A stretch of 35,667 nt of DNA from an uncultured Collinsella sp. GTDB taxonomy: Bacteria; Actinomycetota; Coriobacteriia; Coriobacteriales; Coriobacteriaceae. This document shows positions 29,090 to 35,667 of the stretch, one piece after another. Below the pieces are notes generated by a model that did not search any database, was not told where the DNA came from, and worked only from the letters and a program-made list of their open reading frames with translations. Numbering within the stretch: the stretch's first letter is position 1; the number at the start of each line of letters is the position of its first letter. The stretch lies in the NCBI GenBank assembly GCA_900758845.1, contig CAAESW010000042.1:1-35667 (forward strand). Direction: 5' to 3'. Both the position numbers and the translations under genes were made by a program.

Positions 29090-29653
29090 TCACGATCCCT
29101 CCTTTGAGCTTATTGTTTGCGGGACCAGGCGCACCGCGCGCAGACGACACGAAGCATCGCCGGTATCCGCGGCAACCGTCACCATATCGACCCAGCCGCG
29201 CCCATCGCGCACGATGGCGCCCCATACGTTGCCCTTAATATCGAGATAGCCGCTCAGGGCGAGCTGGGCCGTTGGCACCTCGCGGTAGGCGCGTAACATA
29301 TCCGCTGCTGCCTCGGTCATCGGTCGGTCCTCGGACCATGCAAGCCGGACCGCAATCGCGTTGTCCTCAGGCAAATCCGTCGCAGTGCCAGACCGCTTGT
29401 CGAGCGTCCGCAGAAAGGTTTGCGCCGTGACAGCGACATCCGAATCGTCCGCATCTCGCATCTCATCTTTTTGAGACGCCACCGCCGAATCTGAGCCCGA
29501 ATCGAAGGCGGCCCCAGGACGCTGCTGCCGCGCGGCGTTAAGCCCCCAAAGCACCGCCGCTATCGCCACGGTCAGGCAAGCAAACACCAGCAGCACCCCG
29601 ATGGGGCGCTCGCCCTCTACAGGCTGTTGATGCCCTCGCTGATCGCATCCCAT
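29090..29653 (-). CDS. Membrane-anchored hypothetical protein of the tad operon
   Basis: The protein of up to 187 residues has one transmembrane helix at about residues 19-39 (GVLLVFACLTVAIAAVLWGL) and an exported domain of about 145 residues. No family is recognised. The ATG at 29653 lies inside the flp pilin gene (37-nt overlap); GTG at the start of GVLLVF (about 29599) is another possible start and would give a signal-anchor at once. It stands between the pilin and the small pseudopilin, so it probably acts in pilus assembly. Confidence 0.6.
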   Translation of the reverse strand: MGCDQRGHQQPVEGERPIGVLLVFACLTVAIAAVLWGLNAARQQRPGAAFDSGSDSAVASQKDEMRDADDSDVAVTAQTFLRTLDKRSGTATDLPEDNAIAVRLAWSEDRPMTEAAADMLRAYREVPTAQLALSGYLDIKGNVWGAIVRDGRGWVDMVTVAADTGDASCRLRAVRLVPQTISSKEGS

Positions 29654-29850
29654 AGCTCTTTAACCTTGCCCTTAAATGCGACGATGGCGATAATCGCGAT
29701 CACCACGAGCACGCCGACCAAGATGGCATACTCGGTGGTACCCTGTGCACTCTCCTCCTGCAGTAGCTCCTTGGCGCGTTGATGAACATGTGCCGCCCGG
29801 CAAAACGCCCAGCCCTGGACCTTGCCAGCAGCGTCAGTCATCGTGTTCAT
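29617..29850 (-). CDS. flp: Flp-type major pilin
   Basis: The 77-residue prepilin has an unusually long leader (about 35 residues, basic) and the Flp motif AQGTTEYAILVGVLVVIAII. With Glu40 at +5 of the mature protein, processing would lie between Ala35 and Gln36, so Ala takes the usual Gly place at -1. The mature pilin has about 42 residues: the Glu-Tyr pair, a hydrophobic helix and a short charged tail (KGKVKELWDAISEGINSL). GGAGG lies about 7 nt before the ATG. It follows TadC by 10 nt. Confidence 0.9.
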   Translation of the reverse strand: MNTMTDAAGKVQGWAFCRAAHVHQRAKELLQEESAQGTTEYAILVGVLVVIAIIAIVAFKGKVKELWDAISEGINSL

Positions 29851-29860
29851 GTATTCCTCC

Positions 29861-30502
29861 CTACATCATCCCGCCTGCTCCCAGCAGCGGGCCCAATATG
29901 GACAGAAGCAACGCCGGCAAGATGAGCGTGCCGGTGGGAATCAGCAGCTTGACGGGCGCACGCTCGATCTCGCGCTCGACCGCAGCGCGATGAGCCGCAC
30001 GGATCTCGCGACTTTGAGCGGCCAGCGTCTCGGCAAGTGGGGCACCCAGGGCGAGCGCCTGCCCCACCGTGATGGCAAAGGTCTCGAGCGCTCGCACGTC
30101 CAGGTCGCGCGCGGCGGCCAACAACTCGTCCTCACGCGTGCCCACGCCCACCTGCCACGCCATGCAGGCCCGCTCAAGGCGAAGAGCCAGCACTGACCGG
30201 CGGTTGGCGCAGAAAATCTCAAGCGCCGCATCAAACGAAAGACCGGCCGAAAGACCCAAGCGCACAACATCGATCATCTCGGACACTTCGCCGAGCGGCA
30301 CTCGCGCCGGGCCGCCCACTCCAACCGCGCCCTTCACTCGCGCGGTCAGGGCATCGACCACTGAGCGACCCGCGGCAGCGACCAACACCGCCTCGCGCTT
30401 GCAGGCCCCTGCGATCTTGCGTGCATCCGCCCGATCCAAACCCGTCGCGACAAATACACTCAGGGCGCACAGGCAAGCCGCAACTGCAACCGGGGCGCTC
30501 AT
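29861..30502 (-). CDS. tadC: TadC-like pilus platform protein
   Basis: The 213-residue inner-membrane protein has an N-terminal hydrophobic helix, a T2SSF-type cytoplasmic domain (VSEMIDVVRLGLSAGLSFDAALEIF) and a C-terminal membrane segment (LLIPTGTLILPALLLSILGPLL). With TadB it forms the platform on which the ATPase acts. ATG 30502 overlaps the TadB stop as ATGA; an upstream in-frame stretch to 30640 lies within tadB and is unlikely to be translated. Confidence 0.85.
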   Translation of the reverse strand: MSAPVAVAACLCALSVFVATGLDRADARKIAGACKREAVLVAAAGRSVVDALTARVKGAVGVGGPARVPLGEVSEMIDVVRLGLSAGLSFDAALEIFCANRRSVLALRLERACMAWQVGVGTREDELLAAARDLDVRALETFAITVGQALALGAPLAETLAAQSREIRAAHRAAVEREIERAPVKLLIPTGTLILPALLLSILGPLLGAGGMM

Positions 30503-31425
30503 AGCTCCACCCGCATAATGCGTCGGATAACCACCAGGGCAACGGCATTGAGGGCAAGACCCAGCACCACAGCGCCCACGCCGGCAGGCGTCGCAAGACC
30601 GCGACGAAAATCTGCCGAAAGCAGCGCCAACACCGCGCACATGCCCGCCGGCATCGCCGCGACCATATGCGCAGACATGCGAGCCTGCGACGTCTTGACA
30701 TCCAGGCGGCGCTTGAGCTCAATGCGCTCCCCCACCATGCTCGACGCCTCGGACAGTAAGTCGGCAAGCGGAGCACCGGTGCGCTGAGACACCTTAAGCG
30801 CCAAGGTCACAAGCGAAAGGCCGGGAGCGTCGATGCGCACGAGCAAGTCATCGAGCGCGTCGGTCGCCGAGATACCGCAATCGATCGCCGCCGCTACCCG
30901 CAAAAACTCGGTATGCACCGGTTCTTGCGCATGAGCGCCCACAAAGCGCATGCCCTGGGCCAGCGAATGTCCCGAGGCAAGCGACATGGAAAGTGCGGTA
31001 AACGCCTCGGGCATGGCCTCTTCTGCATCGTGTTGCTCGCGCCGGCTCTCAAAGCCATCCCGAGCGGCGCCAGCGGCAATCGGAGCAACAAGTCCCAAGG
31101 CAAACCCGAGGGGCGATAACGACACCATCGTTAGTAAAACGCAGCAGACACCGCTCGATAGCAGTAGAAACGCCAAACGCCCCGAAGCATCTTCGATCAC
31201 GAGGCCAAGGCGATGCGCCGGAGCCAGCGATGTCCACGAACGGGCGATCTTTTTCAGCAGATCGTTTTCCACCAGCTCACGCGGCAGCCTCTCTGCCACC
31301 GTCTCGAGCGCCTGACGCGCCAGCTCCGCCGGCGGCACCTGCGGCACACGAGGTTCCGCCCCGCACGCCGTCGCAACAGAAAACCCTGCCAAACCCCCTA
31401 CGACGAGGGGCACAGCGACCTCCAT
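30499..31425 (-). CDS. tadB: TadB-like pilus platform protein
   Basis: The 308-residue protein has hydrophobic segments at about 1-22, 82-103 and 106-120, then the T2SSF domain (AMPEAFTALSMSLASGHSLAQG) and two C-terminal segments (MVAAMPAGMCAVLALLSA and GVGAVVLGLALNAVALVVI). It forms the inner-membrane base of the Flp pilus with TadC. Its start overlaps the CpaF gene end by 28 nt. Confidence 0.88.
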   Translation of the reverse strand: MEVAVPLVVGGLAGFSVATACGAEPRVPQVPPAELARQALETVAERLPRELVENDLLKKIARSWTSLAPAHRLGLVIEDASGRLAFLLLSSGVCCVLLTMVSLSPLGFALGLVAPIAAGAARDGFESRREQHDAEEAMPEAFTALSMSLASGHSLAQGMRFVGAHAQEPVHTEFLRVAAAIDCGISATDALDDLLVRIDAPGLSLVTLALKVSQRTGAPLADLLSEASSMVGERIELKRRLDVKTSQARMSAHMVAAMPAGMCAVLALLSADFRRGLATPAGVGAVVLGLALNAVALVVIRRIMRVEL

Positions 31426-32726
31426 TCGTCCACCTCCTCTTGTGTGAGCGTCCCCGACCGCAGGCCTTCTGCGATAAACGGCGGCTCGCGGTCAAGCGTC
31501 CAGGTGCGCTCGGCGGCATCGAAAGTCACATAGCGCTCGAGCTCTACGCCGCCCGACGCGGCGCGACGCACCCCCGAATACGAGGAGACGAAACGCCTGC
31601 CATCGGCGTGGCGCTCGGACATCACGATGCCGTCGAGCGCCATGGCAATCTGCTCCTCGATGAGCTCGCTCGGCAGATCGATGCCATAACGTGCAAGCAA
31701 CGTCAGACGCACCACGGTCTCCTGTTCTGAACCCGCATGAAGTGTGGTGAGCGACCCGTCGTGGCCCGTGTTCATGGCCTGCAACATGTCGCAGCACTCG
31801 GCACCACGCACCTCGCCCACCACGATGCGGTCGGGGCGCATGCGCAGGGCATTAGTTACTAGGTCGCGAATCGTCACCGCACCCTCACCCTCAATTGAAG
31901 CCTCGCGCGCCTCTAGGCGCACCACGTGCGGATGATGCGCAAACTTGAGCTCGGCAGAGTCCTCGATCGTCACGATGCGCTCGCCGGTGGAAATCTCGCA
32001 TGACAACGCGTTGAGCAGGGTGGTCTTACCAGATCCCGTGCCTCCCGCAACCGCCAGGTCCTGTCGCAGCGACACCGCGCACGACAGCAGCTGCGCATAC
32101 CAAAGCGGCAGCGACCCCAGCCCCACAAGCTCGTCCAGTGAGCAGATACGGTCCGAGAACTTTCGGATGGTGAGAATCGGTCCGTCAATCGCCACAGGCG
32201 GAATCACCGCGTTGACGCGATAGCCCGTTTTGAGGCGGGCGTTGACGATGGGGCTGCGTTCGTCGATACGGCGGCCAAGTGGCGAGATGATGCGGTCGAT
32301 AAGCACACGGATCTGCTCATCATCCTCAAACGCATGCTCGATGGGGTACAAGACGCCGCCGCGTTCAAAGAAAGCCGAGCGGCAGCCGTTGATCATGATC
32401 TCGGTAACGGTGTCGTCCTCGATGAGCGGCTGCAACGGCCCCAAGCCCACCACGTCATCCAAAATCTCGTCGATGATGGTCTCGCGCTCGGTCGTCGCGA
32501 GGTCGGTCGGCTCTTCAACATTGAGCGCCGCCTCCACCGCGGGACGCAATTCCGAGCGGGCAAGTGCCGGGTCGATATAGGCGCTGATACGCGCCACTTC
32601 GTCGTAACCCATGCGGTCCATCACGGCGCGCTTGGTACGTCGTTTCACCGCGCGGCGACGCCCCGCATCTACAGGCGCTGCCTCCGCTGCAGCGCCGGCA
32701 GCCTTAATCCTCGTTTGCAGGCTCAT
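31398..32726 (-). CDS. tadA: TadA/CpaF secretion ATPase
   Basis: This hexameric ATPase powers Flp pilus assembly. In the 442-residue protein the N-terminal domain is followed by the core with GLGPLQPLIEDDTVTEIMIN (about 94-113), Walker A GGTGSGKTT at 228-236, the Asp box TIEDSAEL at 253-260, Walker B RIVVGEVRGAE at 300-310 and the His box MNTGHDGSLTTLHA. All catalytic motifs are intact. Its start overlaps the CpaE/TadZ stop as ATGA. Confidence 0.95.
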   Translation of the reverse strand: MSLQTRIKAAGAAAEAAPVDAGRRRAVKRRTKRAVMDRMGYDEVARISAYIDPALARSELRPAVEAALNVEEPTDLATTERETIIDEILDDVVGLGPLQPLIEDDTVTEIMINGCRSAFFERGGVLYPIEHAFEDDEQIRVLIDRIISPLGRRIDERSPIVNARLKTGYRVNAVIPPVAIDGPILTIRKFSDRICSLDELVGLGSLPLWYAQLLSCAVSLRQDLAVAGGTGSGKTTLLNALSCEISTGERIVTIEDSAELKFAHHPHVVRLEAREASIEGEGAVTIRDLVTNALRMRPDRIVVGEVRGAECCDMLQAMNTGHDGSLTTLHAGSEQETVVRLTLLARYGIDLPSELIEEQIAMALDGIVMSERHADGRRFVSSYSGVRRAASGGVELERYVTFDAAERTWTLDREPPFIAEGLRSGTLTQEEVDEWRSLCPSS

Positions 32727-34372
32727 CGCTGATCACCCTCGCGCGACCAGGGAAGGCGGATACGCGGGCGATCGGTGCGCGTTGCACGGTCGGCGACTAT
32801 ATCGCTCCAAGGGCCGACGGCGCACCCCAGTTCCACGAGCATCTCGCGCGTGGCCTCGCGCACGCTGGTCGCAAAAGCGCTGGTCTGCCCCACTGCCTCG
32901 TCAGCGCGCCCAAACGCCATGAGCGCGGCGAGATCCTGCCCGCCATCGGCGATGCGAATCTTGGAGCTCAACGCACAGGCAATCTCAAAGCGCATGGCGA
33001 CGTCCTCGTCTGCCCCGCGCGCACCGAACCGGTTGAACACGGCGCTCATGCGCGTGCGCGGCACACCTACTCGACTTGCCAGTTCAATGACGCGCGACGC
33101 CGACGTCGCGGACGACACCGCAGCATCGCCAACGACCAGGCAACGGTCGCTCGCCGCCACCGCAGCCGCCACGGCGTCGCCCCAAAAGACCGAGGTATCG
33201 ATAAAGACCACGTCGGATTCGCGACGCAAGACATCGAGCAGTAGCTCCACCGGACGTGCCATGAGCTCGGCTTGCTCGGGAGCCGCGACGGGACCCCAGA
33301 GCGTAACGCCCGGCGCCACGCGCATCGATGTGGCTACGATATCCGGCTCGGTGAGCGCGCCCGCCGCCGGCTCGATAAGTGCCGCCATATCGCGCGGAGC
33401 ATCGACGCCTAACAAGTCGTAAAGGTTTCCAAACATCAGGTCCAGGTCGAGCACGGCGGCACGCAAGCCCAACAGCGACGATGTGTGTGCCATGGTGGCA
33501 ACGATCGTCGACTTGCCGCAACCGCCCGAACCCGAAATGGCGCAGATGACCGGAGCTCGATGCTGCGGAGCGGCAGCGTCTGCCGGCGGCATCGGAGGCG
33601 GCGGGGCGGGCGTCGGCGACAGCGTCCCCGTCTCCCCCGCCGCAACCACACGCTGCGTCCAAGCCGGCATGGCAGCTTGTTCGGTCTGCAAGGCAGGCTC
33701 GTTCTGTGCAATCTGCTCATGCTGCATCAGCGACAACTCGCCGCACCCGGCAAAGCCCTCAACTTCGTCGAGTTCATCCGCCAGATTCACGCCGTGCACG
33801 TATCCCATATCTACAGCCGGGTAGTCGCCAGCATGCTGTGCCGGCCCTCCAGCGTCATCGTATACAAGGGGGTTCCGGGGGCGCCGACCATGCTCGGCTT
33901 CCGCTTTTCCATAATCATCAACACGCGGGCCTCTTGTAGCGCGAGGCGCCCCGGGTTCCCTATCAACAAAAGCATCGGGCTCAATCGTCATGCGCCGATC
34001 GGAATCAACCGCTCCCTCGCCCGCGCGCCCGTTGCCGCATATACTGTGCGCAGCGATGACCTCGGTCGCCCCCGCGCGAAACAGTCCCTCGATATCCGAC
34101 GGATCGAGCGCTTCTATCAACACGACCACGCGACTCACGCGGCCTTCGGCCGTCAGGCGCGCAACAGTCTTGCGCACATCTTCGGTATCAAACAGAGACG
34201 CCGCGATAATGGCAGCCCCGCGGCGCGACGGAAACGCCCGCGCCATGGAAACCAGCCCGTCCAGGTCACCCACGCGAAGCACCTGTGCACCCGCATCACG
34301 GCCCTCGACTTCCCGCTGCAACAGCCCGTAATCGCCGCACGCGCAGCACGCAAGCCAGATCGCCTTCATCAC
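32723..34372 (-). CDS. tadZ: TadZ/CpaE-like pilus localisation ATPase
   Basis: The 549-residue protein has an atypical receiver-like N-terminal domain (about 1-115), a long low-complexity linker (about 120-270, ending in a Pro-rich PAPPPPMPP stretch) and a MinD/ParA domain. The deviant Walker A is GSGGCGKST at 281-289, followed by AAVLDLDLMFGN. TadZ proteins position the pilus machine at the pole. The start reads GTG-ATG; GTG overlaps the CpaB stop as GTGA and has GGAGG 6 nt upstream, while the next codon ATG would shorten it by one residue. The linker is longer than in most homologues. Confidence 0.87.
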   Translation of the reverse strand: MMKAIWLACCACGDYGLLQREVEGRDAGAQVLRVGDLDGLVSMARAFPSRRGAAIIAASLFDTEDVRKTVARLTAEGRVSRVVVLIEALDPSDIEGLFRAGATEVIAAHSICGNGRAGEGAVDSDRRMTIEPDAFVDREPGAPRATRGPRVDDYGKAEAEHGRRPRNPLVYDDAGGPAQHAGDYPAVDMGYVHGVNLADELDEVEGFAGCGELSLMQHEQIAQNEPALQTEQAAMPAWTQRVVAAGETGTLSPTPAPPPPMPPADAAAPQHRAPVICAISGSGGCGKSTIVATMAHTSSLLGLRAAVLDLDLMFGNLYDLLGVDAPRDMAALIEPAAGALTEPDIVATSMRVAPGVTLWGPVAAPEQAELMARPVELLLDVLRRESDVVFIDTSVFWGDAVAAAVAASDRCLVVGDAAVSSATSASRVIELASRVGVPRTRMSAVFNRFGARGADEDVAMRFEIACALSSKIRIADGGQDLAALMAFGRADEAVGQTSAFATSVREATREMLVELGCAVGPWSDIVADRATRTDRPRIRLPWSREGDQR

Positions 34373-35028
34373 TCGTCGCCTCCGCTCTTTTTGCCGCGCG
34401 CCGTGGCGGGAATCGTCAAGCTGACCGTTCCCTTGCCCGAGGCTCCCAGCAGCTCCTTGACGTCTTCGGGGTCAGCCGCCAGCGTCACCCATTCGATCTT
34501 GCCCTCGCGCGTGACACCGGAATCCTCACTGGTATCGATCACATACGCGCCGCACAGTCGATCGGTCACGCCATCTTTTTGCACGTACACGTCCACATAG
34601 CTGCCCACGCCCGTAGCGCCGCCGACCGAGTGCTCGGCATCGACCGCCACCGAAACGGCAACTTTGCCCTTAGGCACCTCGAGCTTGTGGCTCTCGGCCT
34701 TGGTGTAGACATTGCAAATCACGGCGTTTTTTGGAATGCGCGAGGTCGTCACGTCGCCGCGCACCTGGCGCAGCTCGGTCACCGCATCGCGCGGCAACAG
34801 ACTCGCCAGCCATTCCTGAGTTATGACATTGGTCTCATCGAGGGTCTCGCCCACATCGATATCGCGCGCCGCGACGCACACCTCGACGCGATCGCCACCG
34901 TACTTGGCCAAGATCTCAGCCTGGACCTGTTCGGCTTGCGAGCGGATCGACGAGCCGTAAACCATGCAGAGCAGAGCAGCGAGCACGCCCGCGACCAGAC
35001 TGATGGCGATGCGCTTGCTCTTGTTCAC
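34369..35028 (-). CDS. cpaB: CpaB/RcpC-like pilus assembly protein with SAF domain
   Basis: The 219-residue protein has an N-terminal membrane anchor (about residues 6-25), then the SAF domain (VEVCVAARDIDVGETLDETNV) and the CpaB C-terminal domain (VAVSVAVDAEHSVGGATGVGSYVDVYV). It probably supports the secretin-like or wall-spanning part of the pilus; in Gram-positive tad loci its exact role is unclear. GTG 35028 has GAGGAG 6 nt upstream, and the alternative ATG at 35043 contains this same sequence, so GTG is preferred. It is the first gene of the tad operon. Confidence 0.85.
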   Translation of the reverse strand: MNKSKRIAISLVAGVLAALLCMVYGSSIRSQAEQVQAEILAKYGGDRVEVCVAARDIDVGETLDETNVITQEWLASLLPRDAVTELRQVRGDVTTSRIPKNAVICNVYTKAESHKLEVPKGKVAVSVAVDAEHSVGGATGVGSYVDVYVQKDGVTDRLCGAYVIDTSEDSGVTREGKIEWVTLAADPEDVKELLGASGKGTVSLTIPATARGKKSGGDE

Positions 35029-35043
35029 GGCCGCTCCTCTCAT

Positions 35044-35220
35044 GGCAGTGCCGGGCGAATGCCCGTACCACCATTGTCTGGGCGGTCAGAGTGCAAAGCG
35101 GCGCAATCGCGATCTTGGTTTTCGATGTCAAACCAATCGCCGACCAAAAGCTGACCAGCCCGTCAAGCTCATGGCAAGGTTTTGGTCAGCACGTCAGCAA
35201 ACTGCATGTTTCGAGGCTTT
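35044..35220 (-). promoter_or_regulatory. tad operon leader with possible -35 and inverted repeat
   Basis: On the minus strand a perfect TTGACA stands at 35131-35126, but no good -10 lies 16-18 nt downstream, so an activator may be needed. Just upstream, GACCAAAA (35141-35150 region) and TTTTGGTC (about 35180-35187) form an 8-bp inverted repeat spaced by about 30 nt, joined by repeated GCTGACC/GGTCAGC words. These are candidate operator sites. No other gene is seen in this gap. Confidence 0.3.
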
Positions 35221-35227
35221 TCCGCAG

Positions 35228-35264
35228 CAAAAAAGCCGTCTCCCGAACAGTTGGGAAACGGCTG
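35228..35264 (-). terminator. Terminator of rsgA
   Basis: Minus strand AGCCGTTTCCC-AACTGTTC-GGGAGACGGCT, an 11-bp stem with one G-U pair, followed by TTTTTT. It lies 17 nt after the rsgA stop. Confidence 0.9.
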
Positions 35265-35280
35265 TCATAGGAAAAATCAA

Positions 35281-35667
35281 TTACAGATGAACATCGGGAT
35301 CGAGTATTTGAGCGCTCACGCGCATGGATGACGCCAGGTTTTGGAACGTTTCCAGCCGCAGGCTGTCGATCTGCCCGGCGTCCTCGGCCTCGCGAACGGC
35401 GCAGCCCGGCTCATGAGTATGTGTGCAATCGCCAAACCGGCACGCGCGCGATGCCTCGACAATCTCGGGGAAGGCGCGCGCCAGACCCCGCTCGTGACCC
35501 ACGAGCGGTAGACTGCGCAGGCCCGGGGCATCGGCGATCACGCCGGCGTCGCCCGGCAGCGCCACCATCACGCGCGCGACGGTAGTGTGACGGCCCTGGT
35601 CGTCGCGTTCGCGCACACCGCCGGTCGCCAACGTATCGTGGCCCAGCAGTGCATTGAGCAGCGTCGA
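35281..35667 (-). CDS. rsgA: Ribosome small subunit-dependent GTPase RsgA (partial, N terminus beyond window)
   Basis: RsgA is a circularly permuted GTPase that helps mature the 30S subunit. The visible 128 residues begin inside the P-loop helix (STLLNALLG at the window edge), then switch I (ERDDQGRHTTVARV), the DAPGLRSL G3 motif and the zinc finger CRFGDCTHTHEPGCAV, all family hallmarks. The OB domain and start codon lie beyond position 35667. A strong terminator follows the stop. Confidence 0.95.
   Translation of the reverse strand, partial: STLLNALLGHDTLATGGVRERDDQGRHTTVARVMVALPGDAGVIADAPGLRSLPLVGHERGLARAFPEIVEASRACRFGDCTHTHEPGCAVREAEDAGQIDSLRLETFQNLASSMRVSAQILDPDVHL

Overview
The window looks like chromosomal DNA of a high-GC Gram-positive bacterium of the Coriobacteriia, most probably Collinsella or a close relative. 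This is inferred from the GC-rich coding bias, the Shine-Dalgarno sites, the tad pilus layout and the gene content; no database was searched. Nearly all genes lie on the minus strand. The two exceptions are a D,D-carboxypeptidase gene and a 57-residue membrane protein gene.

Layout, left to right. Positions 95-2699 hold a polysaccharide-type tyrosine phosphorelay (CapA/Wzz-like adaptor, BY-kinase, PHP phosphatase) followed by a GNAT acetyltransferase. Positions 2895-5991 hold pstB, a PhoB-like regulator and a PhoR-like kinase, with no pstSCA or phoU beside them. Positions 6095-8054 hold a VanR/VanS-like two-component pair, divergent from a secreted D,D-carboxypeptidase (8252-9592). Positions 9724-13900 hold tRNA-Ser(GCU), an 813-residue protein of unknown function, three identical tRNA-Arg(ACG) genes and a small unknown gene with a LexA-like box. 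Positions 14074-20246 hold serS, the small membrane protein, a fold-back repeat, proC, rlmH, an SPFH protein, tRNA-Leu(CAG), tatD and rsmA. Positions 20354-23971 hold metG, rsmI and a GH5-like protein. A four-unit palindromic array, tRNA-Phe(GAA) and a BrnT/BrnA-like toxin-antitoxin pair follow. Positions 25441-35028 form one compact tad (Flp pilus) operon ending in a DUF192 gene. The right edge cuts rsgA.

The most unusual signal is at the tRNA genes. All six tRNAs have, just downstream of their terminator, an inverted copy of their own T-arm. At four of them this copy is the edge of a 142-151 bp hairpin-rich unit that ends in a second copy of the last 18-20 nt of that same tRNA (CCA/acceptor/T-arm side) plus a second copy of the terminator. 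The hairpins are kept between copies while their sequence changes, and the ends match the host tRNA each time. I know of no standard feature type that explains this. Other points worth attention are a GH5 protein that lost its NEP catalytic acid/base, a LexA-like box before an uncharacterised gene, a 135 bp fold-back element, and shared A-Q-x-T-x-E processing motifs in four pilin-like proteins.

Most genes run in tight operons with 1-28 nt overlaps (tad locus, tatD/rsmA, rlmH/SPFH). tRNA genes carry clear sigma-70-type promoters and individual hairpin terminators.
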